Source: Sessilibacter corallicola (GTDB lineage Bacteria; Pseudomonadota; Gammaproteobacteria; Pseudomonadales; Cellvibrionaceae). Taken from it: a stretch of 64,000 nt of DNA. The notes under the pieces are model-generated. The model searched no databases, had not been told where the DNA came from, and saw only the letters and a program-made list of their open reading frames with translations. The stretch spans positions 372,001 through 436,000 of the forward strand of contig NZ_JAJSLX010000003.1 of the NCBI RefSeq assembly GCF_021290925.1. The letters run 5' to 3'. Numbering within the stretch: the stretch's first letter is position 1; each line of letters opens with the position of its first letter. Below, in pieces: positions 56,993 to 64,000 of the stretch. A program made the translations under genes and the position numbers.

Positions 56993-58345
56993 TTACTGTA
57001 CGATCAAGTTTTCGCGAACAACATAATCCAGCGTATCTTGTAAGCCTTTGCTGAACTTCTCAATCAGCTCATCCACTTGCTCTAGTGTGATGATCAACGG
57101 TGGACAGAACGCCAGTGACGAACCCGCCACAGAGCGCGTAATTAACCCGTGCTTCTGACAAGCCTGCTGCGCGTAGGCGCCAATAGCGCCGCCTTTAAAA
57201 GCTTCGCCAGTACTTTTATTGGCGACGAATTCAACCGCTGCCAACAATCCCGCACCGCGCACCTCGCCAACCAGCGGATGATCTCTAAATTCTGCCAAAC
57301 GACGCTGTAAATATTCGCCAACGTCTGCGGCTTTTTCAAAAATATTGTCGCGCTCGTATATTTCTAACGTTTTCAGCGCAACCGCTGCTGCCGTTGGATG
57401 ACCTGAATAGGTATAACCGTGACCAAAAACCCCCACCTGAGAACTTGGCTCAATCATGGCCTCGTACATATCGCCTCTAATAACCGCTGCACTGATTGGC
57501 ATATAAGCCGACGATAATTGTTTCGCCAATGTCATTAAATCAGGCGATTGAATGTTCATGGTTGTGGAACCAAAATCGTTACCGGTGCGACCAAAGCCAG
57601 TAATAACTTCATCAGCCCAAAATAAAATATCGTATTTATTTAAAATAGCCTGTACTTTTTCGTAGTAACCTTTTGGTGGAACAATCACACCACTGGCACC
57701 GGTAATTGGCTCAGCAATAAACGCGGCGATGGTTTCAGGCCCTTCTTTTAAAATTAACTGCTCCAAATTATGGGTAATTCGTTCAACAAACTGAACTTCA
57801 CTTTCACCTTTTAATGCACCGCGATAATAATGTGGTGCATCGGTTCGAAGAATGCCCAATGCTTCAAACGGTAAATCAAAATGCTCGTGATTGGGCGCCA
57901 AACCGGTGAGCGCTGCGGAAGCAACGGTAACACCGTGATAAGCACGTTCACGAGAAATAATTTTGCGTTTTTCGGGTTTACCAATGGCGTTAAAATAATA
58001 ACGCAACATTTTTATATGGCTGTCGTTGGCATCACTGCCGGAATTACCGAAAAATATTTTACCGTTATTCACCGGCAATATTGCACTTAATTTATCGGAT
58101 AAATCCATGCCCACTTGGTGAGTTTTACCACCAAACATATGGGAATAGCACAGCGTGCTCAGTTGTTCGTTAACGGTTTCAATCAACTCTCGATTGTTGT
58201 AACCCAACGACGTACACCACAAACCCGCGAGCCCTTCGAGGTATTTATTGCCGTTATTGTCGTAAACATAAACGCCATCACCGCGTTCTAAGGTGAGTGT
58301 TTCTGTTGCTTTTAAATTGGTTGTTGGATAAATGATTGCACTCAT
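56993..58345 (-). CDS. Class III aminotransferase, putrescine/GABA-type (SpuC-like)
   Basis: A 450-residue PLP enzyme. GLAGLWCTSLGYNN and FFGNSGSDANDSHIKM are the SpuC/omega-aminotransferase pattern. RERAYHGVTVAS, the PLP-Asp in FWADEVITGFGRTG and the Schiff-base Lys in LMTLAKQLSSAYMP follow. These enzymes move an amino group from putrescine, GABA, beta-alanine or taurine to pyruvate or 2-oxoglutarate. GGGGGAGG precedes the ATG. It follows gabD by 18 bp on the same strand, so both form an operon that would convert GABA to succinate. The amine is not fixed by sequence. Confidence 0.93.
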   Translation of the reverse strand: MSAIIYPTTNLKATETLTLERGDGVYVYDNNGNKYLEGLAGLWCTSLGYNNRELIETVNEQLSTLCYSHMFGGKTHQVGMDLSDKLSAILPVNNGKIFFGNSGSDANDSHIKMLRYYFNAIGKPEKRKIISRERAYHGVTVASAALTGLAPNHEHFDLPFEALGILRTDAPHYYRGALKGESEVQFVERITHNLEQLILKEGPETIAAFIAEPITGASGVIVPPKGYYEKVQAILNKYDILFWADEVITGFGRTGNDFGSTTMNIQSPDLMTLAKQLSSAYMPISAAVIRGDMYEAMIEPSSQVGVFGHGYTYSGHPTAAAVALKTLEIYERDNIFEKAADVGEYLQRRLAEFRDHPLVGEVRGAGLLAAVEFVANKSTGEAFKGGAIGAYAQQACQKHGLITRSVAGSSLAFCPPLIITLEQVDELIEKFSKGLQDTLDYVVRENLIVQ

Positions 58346-58363
58346 TATTATGACCTCCCCCGC

Positions 58364-59821
58364 TTAGATGCCGCCCATGCAGATGTATTTTGTTTCGAGA
58401 TAATCGTCCAAACCGTATTTGGAACCTTCACGTCCTTGACCGGATTCTTTTACACCGCCAAAAGGAATAATTTCAGAACTGATGGCAGTTTCGTTAACAC
58501 CAACCATGCCGTAATCCACGCCTTCAGAAACCCGCCAAATACGGCCGATATCTTGAGTGTAAATATAAGACGCCAAACCAAATTCGGTGTTATTGGCCAA
58601 GCTAATCGCTTCTTGCTCAGTGCTGAATTTAAACACTGGCGCTACTGGGCCAAAAATTTCTTCTTTGAACAAACGCATATCAGGCGTTGCGTTTGTAATC
58701 ACCGTGGGCTCATAAAAATGCGCACCCAGCTCACTGACTTTGCCACCAGTAACCACCGTAGCGCCGTCTTCAATTGCGGCTTCTACCTTTTGATGAATAT
58801 CGGCAACGGCTTTTTCGGTAATAATGGGGCCTAAATTGACGCCGTTTTCTAAACCATTGCCTATGTGAAACTGCTGCACAGCCGCCGAGAATTTCTCGAC
58901 AAAGGCGTCATAAATACCTTCTTGCACTAATAAACGATTCGCACAAATACAGGTTTGGCCCGCGTTGCGATATTTAGAGGCCAATGCACCGGCAACCGCT
59001 TTGTCTAAATCAGCGTCATCAAAAATAATCACTGGCGCATTACCGCCCAGTTCCATCGAGGTTCTTTTCACCGTGTCGGCACATTGCTTCATCAATAATT
59101 TGCCAACCGCGGTGGAGCCGGTAAAGGTGACTTTTTTAACCGTAGGGTTCGATGTCATCTCGCCGCCCACTTCTGCCGCCGAGCGACTGGGCAACACACT
59201 GAACAAACCCGCGGGCACACCGGCACGCTCAGCCAATTCTGCCAACGCCAACGCCGACAGTGGCGTCTCTGCCGCAGGTTTTAGAACAATGGCACAACCA
59301 ACCGCCAATGCCGGACCCGCCTTGCGAGTAATCATCGCATTTGGGAAATTCCACGGCGTAATCGCACCAACCACACCCACCGGCTGTTTAATAACAATGC
59401 TTCGACGATCATTCGAAGACGGCAACACATCGCCATAAACACGCTTACCTTCTTCGGCAAACCATTTAAGGAATGACGCTCCGTACAACACCTCGCCCCG
59501 CGATTCCGCCAACGGTTTGCCCTGCTCCGCCGTCATTAAAATTGCCAAGTCTTCTTGGTTATCAAGAATCAATTGATGCCATTGCTCCAACACCTGAGAA
59601 CGAGCTTTGGCATCCAACGCCTTCCAACTTTCCATCGCAACCTGAGCGGCGGCAATGGCACGTTTGGTTTCCGTCACCCCAACACTGGCAACATTTGCAA
59701 GCACTTCACCCGTGGCCGGATTTAACACCTCAAACGTAGAACCTGAATCGCCATCTACCCAATGACCATCAATATATGCCTGATTTTTAAGCAGACTGTT
59801 ATCGTTTAACTGAATATTCAT
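58364..59821 (-). CDS. gabD: Succinate-semialdehyde dehydrogenase
   Basis: The protein has 485 residues with GabD features: AEQGKPLAESRGEVLYGASF, ITPWNFPNAMITRKAGPALA, FTGSTAVGKLL, Glu in MELGGNAPVI, the catalytic Cys in NAGQTCICANR (with the second Cys found in GabD), and IPFGGVKESGQGREGS. It oxidises succinate semialdehyde to succinate with NAD(P)+. It is the first gene of the operon with the aminotransferase. A short palindrome AACCCTGGGTT lies about 90 bp upstream. Confidence 0.96.
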   Translation of the reverse strand: MNIQLNDNSLLKNQAYIDGHWVDGDSGSTFEVLNPATGEVLANVASVGVTETKRAIAAAQVAMESWKALDAKARSQVLEQWHQLILDNQEDLAILMTAEQGKPLAESRGEVLYGASFLKWFAEEGKRVYGDVLPSSNDRRSIVIKQPVGVVGAITPWNFPNAMITRKAGPALAVGCAIVLKPAAETPLSALALAELAERAGVPAGLFSVLPSRSAAEVGGEMTSNPTVKKVTFTGSTAVGKLLMKQCADTVKRTSMELGGNAPVIIFDDADLDKAVAGALASKYRNAGQTCICANRLLVQEGIYDAFVEKFSAAVQQFHIGNGLENGVNLGPIITEKAVADIHQKVEAAIEDGATVVTGGKVSELGAHFYEPTVITNATPDMRLFKEEIFGPVAPVFKFSTEQEAISLANNTEFGLASYIYTQDIGRIWRVSEGVDYGMVGVNETAISSEIIPFGGVKESGQGREGSKYGLDDYLETKYICMGGI

Positions 59822-60113
59822 GCATGTCGATCTCTGTGAATTATGGTTGCCTTCAACCAGCTACCGTCCGAGTCAATACGGCCCCTTTTCAACCAGTTAT
59901 AAACTAGCGGAACCCTGGGTTATATAATAATTTAGTGGGAGTTAGTTTTGGATATGCAAATGTGATGGAGTGGAAGAAAAAACAAACAGTGGACGCGCAA
60001 CATCGGTATCGCAACCCACTGAGACATGATAATGATTAGATAACTTCAGCGCCGAAAATACAGAATGCTAAACACAATAAGATTGTAATTATTCGTCTTC
60101 CATTTCCTCAAGA
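59822..60113. other. Intergenic region upstream of gabD
   Basis: Contains the gabD promoter region and AACCCTGGGTT at 59911-59921. No gene was seen. Confidence 0.5.
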
Positions 60114-60586
60114 TTAAGGTTCACTTTCAATTTCTTGTACCATTAAACTCAGCTGCTCATTAATACTTGAAAAGTCAAACTCTAGAGATTCAATTTCAGT
60201 ATTTAAAGCTCTCAGCTCATATAGATGCCAAGTTGAAAAATCCCACTCTTGGCTTGACAACCATTGATGCAACTCATCATTTTCAAATAAGTTTATATAG
60301 GCGCGCCTTAACTGGACTGGGTGGAATCAGCTTGAGGGAATTTAAAATGATTTTTAAAGCTTTTTATAATAGCTGTACGGTGCCCGGGAAAAGTATCTGA
60401 TTTCACAAACTCACGATAAATTTTGCTGGTTAAATTATCCATCTTTTCTATAGACAACAACTTCATCACACGCTCTACAGAAGTGGACTCAATGTTATGA
60501 CGTAAAATAAAAAAATGAATTACGTGCCAAATTGTCTGAGGCGTTGACGCAGTGAGGCTTTCAGGATAGCGTTGAGAAGAATTCAC
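60114..60586 (-). pseudogene. Possible frameshifted gene of unknown function at the array edge
   Basis: Two minus-strand frames of protein-like composition meet at about 60308-60330. The first begins at GTG 60586 (92 codons, YREFVKSDTFPGHRTAII). The second continues to the TAA at 60114 (NLFENDELHQWLSSQEWDF). A single indel in the C-rich stretch near 60315-60325 would join them into about 155 residues. I do not recognise the family. Confidence 0.4.
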
Positions 60587-60620
60587 CCGAAATATACGGT
60601 ACAGTGACGGTATATTTGGG
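60586..60620. other. Inverted repeat at the left edge of the cassette array
   Basis: CCCGAAATATAC and GTATATTTGGG pair, with one bulge, about 30 bp before the first cassette boundary at 60652. It may be an operator of the gene reading left, or part of the array's end. Confidence 0.5.
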
Positions 60621-60651
60621 AAAAAGCGTCGTTTGGACGTGTATTAAAATG

Positions 60652-61020
60652 TTGTACGTCTCTCGTGGTATTTTCTTAGTTCTAATTTGGCTATATTTTT
60701 TCGTCTAAAATCGCAATTCTTGCTTGCTTAAACTTCGGTAAACTAAAGTGTTAATTCCTAATCGTGGTTACCGATTTTAAAATTCTCCAGCTTTTAAGGC
60801 TCTTTCCGTTTGTTTTTCTCTGATCACAGTAACTCGCAGTAAATATCTAGCGTGCAAGTTCGTTTATTCGTTGTCCGCGTTAATTTGCAGTAAATTTCAG
60901 GTCTCAGGCACGCTGGATTCGTGGTAAATTAAGGCTTGGCGAAGTAGTGGTTATTACTTCAAAACGTACAACAAGTGGGTCAAATGGAAAGCCGCTGCGC
61001 GTCTTCAATTTACCCTAGCG
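60652..61020 (+). mobile_element. ORF-less integron cassette, copy A (369 bp)
   Basis: No ORF of 60 codons is on either strand. It contains repeated AGTAAA words (CAGTAAAT in two places). It is homologous along its full length to copies B and C and has exactly the same length. Confidence 0.85.
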
Positions 61021-61026
61021 TTATGT
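60966..61026 (+). other. attC site of copy A (61 bp)
   Basis: The left core is GTACAAC and the right core is GTTATGT. Between them GTGGGTCAAATGGAAAG pairs with CTTCAATTTACCC around CGCTGCGCG. Confidence 0.9.
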
Positions 61027-61041
61027 TTCAAAGGGTATCGA

Positions 61042-61383
61042 ATGAGTAAAGAATACACCACTAATCTTGTGGAAATAGCTACACACGGATTCGAGGCAAT
61101 CGATCCTAATGAAACGGTCGAGGTTAACCTCAAAGATCTGATGTACGTTTTCTCCACGCTCCAGGAATATCAGAGATTTTTTCATCAACCACTACATTAC
61201 CAAAGTCTGGAGGATGTGGAGCAATTTTTGGGTTCCGTAGACGATACTGCTGGCTTTAAATTATTGCATACTGCTATTCATGAAAAGATGCGGGATATGC
61301 TACCTAAGCACATCAACGATAAATATGGGGAGGGGGATTTTGATTCGCCAAAAATACCATTTTATTACAATACTAACCGGTAA
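61042..61383 (+). CDS. Cassette gene, 113-residue unknown protein
   Basis: The protein starts 21 bp after the attC core with AAGGG upstream, the normal layout of a cassette gene. It is an acidic soluble protein with no recognised family (DLMYVFSTLQEYQRFF, DDTAGFKLLHTAIHEKM). It fills the cassette 61021-61437. Confidence 0.85.
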   Translation: MSKEYTTNLVEIATHGFEAIDPNETVEVNLKDLMYVFSTLQEYQRFFHQPLHYQSLEDVEQFLGSVDDTAGFKLLHTAIHEKMRDMLPKHINDKYGEGDFDSPKIPFYYNTNR

Positions 61384-61385
61384 AA

Positions 61386-61443
61386 ACATAACAATCACAG
61401 TCAAGGCGACGCAAAAAACGCGCGCTTGCTGTCAGCGTTGTAC
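61386..61443 (+). other. attC site of the 113-residue cassette (58 bp)
   Basis: The left core ACATAAC complements this cassette's first bases TTATGT. The right core is GTTGTAC. The arms ACAGTCAAGGCG and CGCGCTTGCTGT pair imperfectly. Confidence 0.85.
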
Positions 61444-61806
61444 GTCTTCCGTGGTTTTTTCTTGGTTTTAAATTGGCAATTTCGGTTGTCTAAAGTCGCA
61501 ATTCTTGGTTTTTTAAACTTCAGTAAACTAAAGTGTTAGTTCCTAATCGTGGTTACCGATTTTAAAATTCTCCAGTTTTTACGGCTCTTTCCGTTTGTTC
61601 TTCTTTGATCACATTAGGTTGCAGTAAACTTCCAGCTTTTCAGCCTGTATTTTTTTTGTCCGCGTTGGCTTACAGTGAATTTTTACTCTCAGGCCCGCTA
61701 GTTTCGTGGTAAATTAGGGATTAATCGAAGTAATTTTTGTTACTTCAAAACGTACAACAAGTGGGTCAAATGGAAAGCCGCTGCGCGTCTTCAATTTACC
61801 CTAGCG
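61438..61806 (+). mobile_element. ORF-less integron cassette, copy B (369 bp)
   Basis: The same length as A and C, but the most diverged of the three. It keeps the AGTAAA words and the attC intact. It is directly followed by copy C. Confidence 0.85.
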
Positions 61807-61812
61807 TTGTAC
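61752..61812 (+). other. attC site of copy B (61 bp)
   Basis: Identical design to the copy A site, with cores GTACAAC and GTTGTAC. Confidence 0.9.
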
Positions 61813-62175
61813 GTCTCTGGTGGTATTTTCTTGGTTATGAATTAACTATTTTCTGTCGTCTAAAATTGTAATTCTTAGTTGCTTAAACTTCAGTAAACTA
61901 AAGTGTTAATTCCTAATCGTGGTTACCGATTTTAAAGTTCTCCAGTTTCTACGGTTCTTTCCGTTTGTTTTTCTCTGATCACAGTAACTCGCAGTAAATA
62001 TCTAGCATGCAAGTTCGTTTATTCGTTGTCCGCGTTAATTTGCAGTAAATTTCAGGTCTCAGGCACGCTGATTTCGTGGTAGATTAAGACCAAGTGAAGT
62101 AATTGTTATTACTTCAAAACGTACAACAAATGGGTCAAATGGAAAACCGCTGCGCGTCTTCAATTTACCCAAGCG
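61807..62175 (+). mobile_element. ORF-less integron cassette, copy C (369 bp)
   Basis: It is tandem with copy B and closer in sequence to copy A than to B. No ORF of 60 codons is present. A weak promoter-like arrangement (TTGCTT, 18 nt, TAAAGT in the related copy A) cannot be judged by eye. Confidence 0.85.
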
Positions 62176-62181
62176 TTACAT
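62121..62181 (+). other. attC site of copy C (61 bp)
   Basis: Cores are GTACAAC and GTTACAT, with the same arms as A and B apart from a few substitutions. Confidence 0.9.
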
Positions 62182-62211
62182 GTCCAAGTTACCCATAGAT
62201 GGGAGTAAATA

Positions 62212-62763
62212 ATGAGAAAGGTGCAAGTGGAAAAATTTCAAACATTCTTATGGGCGATAATGCTTATTGTCGGTGTGCTTGTTGGGATGGGGTTATATAT
62301 TGTCATAGCGCAGGTTGGTGACTATTCAAACCTAGTGGCAGCTTCTGTCGGAGCGGTGGTAGCTCTCTTTGTCCCGTTATGGCAAACCTATATTGTCCAG
62401 AAATCACGACTTGCAGTTGAAGTTAATGGAATCAGCAGAAAAGTTTCAGATAAAGCCAAAGTTTCATTAGATGAGCATTCAGAATTCTCTTATCTAAGGA
62501 AAATGAAAGAAGGGGATAGACCGAGCTTTATCATGGGGCCAAATGGAGAGCCAAAGCGTCGTCATATAGAAAGATCTATATCACTTGAAGAACTTGAAGA
62601 ACTCCTCCAGCGTGCAAAACAGGAGTTAAAAGACACACCGGAGAAAATAGCAGATCGAAAAAACGACCTTGAAAAAATATCTGCGTTTACTAAAGATTCA
62701 TTTACAAAACATGAATGCAATAAACTAAACAGGCCGTTACATCCTGAGATTGATTACAACTAA
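62212..62763 (+). CDS. Cassette gene, 183-residue membrane protein with coiled coil
   Basis: Two N-terminal membrane segments (about 10-33 and 40-60) are followed by a cytoplasmic region with a long charged helix (SISLEELEELLQRAKQELKD) likely to form a coiled coil. The family is not recognised. The frame continues past the TAA at 62761-62763 without another stop for 177 more codons, so the protein may be the first half of a larger gene cut by one nonsense codon. GATGGGAGTAAATA precedes the ATG. Confidence 0.75.
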   Translation: MRKVQVEKFQTFLWAIMLIVGVLVGMGLYIVIAQVGDYSNLVAASVGAVVALFVPLWQTYIVQKSRLAVEVNGISRKVSDKAKVSLDEHSEFSYLRKMKEGDRPSFIMGPNGEPKRRHIERSISLEELEELLQRAKQELKDTPEKIADRKNDLEKISAFTKDSFTKHECNKLNRPLHPEIDYN

Positions 62764-62781
62764 GAGGATGTTGAGTCAACA

Positions 62782-63297
62782 TTGAATGAATTTAAAAAAA
62801 TATTTGAGGAAAACCTTTCCGATGCAAAAGAAAAGTATGATGAGCTTCAAACATCTATTCCAGAAATGGAAAGGAAATACGAGCAAATAAATAGCAACCT
62901 AATTGCTAATAGATCATTTTTTGAAATATCGGCAACTCTTATCAATTCGGGAAGGCTAAATACTTCAATAAAACGTCCGGCACTATTCAGAGTTTATATA
63001 GGTAAAGAGAATTATATAGATCTAAAGCTCACATTGAGCGATTTTGAAAATAAATCTGAAATAGCCCCAAACTCTACCGTTGTTGGTACTTTTTCTTCAA
63101 CTGATATATCTCAGCTGCCGGAGGAAGATCGTAAGTTAATAAATACGTATTGGGGGCAAAGCGTTCAATGTAAGCTTCTAGTAGAAGATGTACATGGTGA
63201 ACCCACAGCATCAAACTCAATAGCATTTTCCGAAGGTTTGTATCAGAAGATAATTTTCGATAGGTTGGCCGCAGTTGCAACCAGCCAAAATATGTAA
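62782..63297 (+). CDS. Cassette gene, 171-residue protein in frame with the previous one
   Basis: It begins at TTG 62782, the only start in this frame after the upstream TAA. GAGG at 62764-62767 is rather far for it. The N-terminus is a coiled coil (EENLSDAKEKYDELQTSIPE), then a beta-rich domain of unknown family. Either it is coupled to the preceding gene or it is the second half of a 361-residue protein broken by TAA. It ends within the attC core. Confidence 0.65.
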   Translation: MNEFKKIFEENLSDAKEKYDELQTSIPEMERKYEQINSNLIANRSFFEISATLINSGRLNTSIKRPALFRVYIGKENYIDLKLTLSDFENKSEIAPNSTVVGTFSSTDISQLPEEDRKLINTYWGQSVQCKLLVEDVHGEPTASNSIAFSEGLYQKIIFDRLAAVATSQNM

Positions 63298-63363
63298 CAA
63301 GCGCATGTTGCCGGACTGGTTTTTCGCTGCGCTCCAAACCAGCCGCAAATGCGGGCGTTATAC
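63292..63363 (+). other. attC site (72 bp) of the two-ORF cassette
   Basis: Cores are ATGTAAC and GTTATAC. GCGCATGTTGCCGGACTGG pairs with CCAGCCGCAAATGCG around TTTTTCGCTGCGCTCCAAA. Confidence 0.9.
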
Positions 63364-63393
63364 GAGAAAACATTTATTAAATTAGGAAAAATA

Positions 63394-63858
63394 ATGGAAG
63401 TAGTATCCTCTGAATTAAAAGATTTTGTTGCATGGATTACACTGGTAAAGGAAGTTGAGCATTTGTTTGGCCCAATGGCTGATGAAGCATCATTTCAAGA
63501 TGGTTTAGAACAGGCAATCTTACAAAAGACAGCTTTTTGCATTCGTTCAGAACAAAATGAAGATAAGCAAGAGTTAATGGGGGGAGTTGTAATTTCAAAG
63601 GAAGCAAATGAAATTGCCTGGTTGGCAGTATCTAAAAAGTATCGTAGTCAAGGATATGGCAAGGTTCTGCTAAATTATGCAATTAGCCAACTCGACCAAC
63701 AAAATGAAATTTATGTGCAAACATTCGATAAATCAGTTCCTGAAGGTAAAGCAGCACGTAGACTATATGTCAATTTAGGATTTAAAGACTCCAAGCCAGG
63801 AGGTTTAAACCCTGCAGGTTTGAATACAGTTATCATGAAAATCTCTAAAACATCATGA
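63394..63858 (+). CDS. Cassette gene, GNAT-family acetyltransferase
   Basis: The protein has 154 residues with the acetyl-CoA-binding motif A (WLAVSKKYRSQGYGKVLL) and the downstream RRLYVNLGFKDSKP block. GNAT enzymes move acetyl groups to amines; the acceptor is unknown and could be a toxin, metabolite or drug. ATG 63394 gives the normal fold start; an earlier ATG at 63349 is inside the attC and is not used. It fills cassette 63358-63935. Confidence 0.9.
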   Translation: MEVVSSELKDFVAWITLVKEVEHLFGPMADEASFQDGLEQAILQKTAFCIRSEQNEDKQELMGGVVISKEANEIAWLAVSKKYRSQGYGKVLLNYAISQLDQQNEIYVQTFDKSVPEGKAARRLYVNLGFKDSKPGGLNPAGLNTVIMKISKTS

Positions 63859-63865
63859 TATCAAT

Positions 63866-63941
63866 GTATAACAAATGCATTAACTCGGATGTTTTTTACG
63901 CCGCGACGCTTTGCAAAAAACCGGTTACGCAAACGTTAGGA
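63866..63941 (+). other. attC site (76 bp) of the GNAT cassette
   Basis: Cores are GTATAAC and GTTAGGA; GTATAAC complements this cassette's TTATAC start. Confidence 0.85.
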
Positions 63942-63945
63942 TTTT

Positions 63946-64000
63946 ATGAGTATTAGTCAGTATTATTATGTCGGGAATAAGCAGAATCTATTCAGTGGAA
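63946..64000 (+). CDS. Start of next cassette gene, truncated by the window
   Basis: ATG 63946, ten bp after the attC core, opens a frame of 18 visible codons (MSISQYYYVGNKQNLFSG). It is too short to name. Confidence 0.55.
   Translation, partial: MSISQYYYVGNKQNLFSG

Larger units (their letters stand above)
60652..64000 (+). mobile_element. Integron cassette array without integrase in view (CALIN-like)
   Basis: Six cassettes, the last partial, are bounded by attC sites. In each, the bases after the G of the right core (GTT...) are complementary to the left core of that same cassette's own attC: TTATGT with ACATAA, TTGTAC with GTACAA, TTATAC with GTATAA. This is the expected signature of IntI recombination at G/TT. 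All cassette genes read rightward. No intI lies in the 830 bp to the left or within the window. Confidence 0.9.

Noticed and set aside
58965-59438. 157-codon plus-strand frame
   Set aside because: Antisense shadow of gabD.
59911-59921. AACCCTGGGTT upstream of gabD as a member of the regulon palindrome
   Set aside because: Half-sites are shortened and the spacer is 1 nt and not 5-7, so the same protein is unlikely to bind it in the same way.
61280-61471. 63-codon frame across an attC
   Set aside because: Overlaps the 113-residue cassette gene in another frame and reads through the attC.
63349-63393. Longer GNAT start at ATG 63349
   Set aside because: It lies inside the attC site; ATG 63394 gives the normal fold start.
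1-64000. tRNA, rRNA or CRISPR genes
   Set aside because: None was seen on either strand by eye; a covariance-model scan would settle this.

Overview
The window looks like chromosome from a moderately AT-rich marine-type gammaproteobacterium. This is inferred from gene content (NorR/NnrS/Hmp nitric oxide defence, FtrA, BLUF, GGDEF, GabD families and an integron cassette array) and not from any rRNA marker; no tRNA or rRNA gene was seen. The species is not identified.

Region 1 (1-20.7 kb) is an iron-linked lipopeptide synthesis locus. It holds a partial nonribosomal peptide synthetase (C-A-PCP-E-C...), a two-module synthetase with a TubC-type docking head, and a loading protein that fuses a fatty-acyl-AMP ligase, an acyl-CoA dehydrogenase and an acyl carrier protein. 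It also holds a SyrP/TauD-like hydroxylase, a type II thioesterase and a diaminobutyrate aminotransferase. Hand-read adenylation codes suggest acyl-Gly-Gly-D-Asp at the start of the peptide, and two good Fur-box candidates flank the accessory genes. Together these point to an acylated siderophore, probably with beta-hydroxyaspartate and diaminobutyrate.

Region 2 (20.7-29 kb) is a mixed set: BLUF photoreceptor, FtrA-type regulator with divergent rhodanese, stomatin-like membrane protein, acyltransferase, TPR membrane protein, an exported caspase-like protein with cysteine-paired Sel1 repeats, and an M20 amidohydrolase.

Region 3 (29-42.5 kb) has a formate-related molybdoenzyme set (FdhF/YdeP oxidoreductase, small partner, OFA transporter, FdhD, MoaA) followed by a NorR-controlled nitric oxide module (norR, nnrS, hmp) with NorR sites and a sigma-54 promoter, then a truncated globin. 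Two MITE-like elements with TTAA flanks bracket the OFA gene, and a second MITE-like family lies after hmp.

Region 4 (42.5-47 kb) holds an exonuclease, a diguanylate cyclase, a tyrosine phosphatase, a DUF3291 protein and a small exported protein.

Region 5 (47-60 kb) is an amine/GABA-type catabolic regulon: LysR regulator, FAD amine oxidase, aldehyde dehydrogenase, APC permease, LuxR-type regulator, class III aminotransferase and GabD. A shared palindrome (ATACCC, about 7 nt, GGGTAT) lies upstream of several of these genes and probably is the LuxR-type regulator's operator. An unrecognised beta-rich 613-residue protein is embedded here.

Region 6 (60.6-64 kb) is an integron cassette array with six attC sites and no integrase in view. 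It contains three copies of one 369-bp cassette with no ORF of 60 codons or more, a cassette whose long frame is cut by one in-frame TAA, and a GNAT acetyltransferase cassette.
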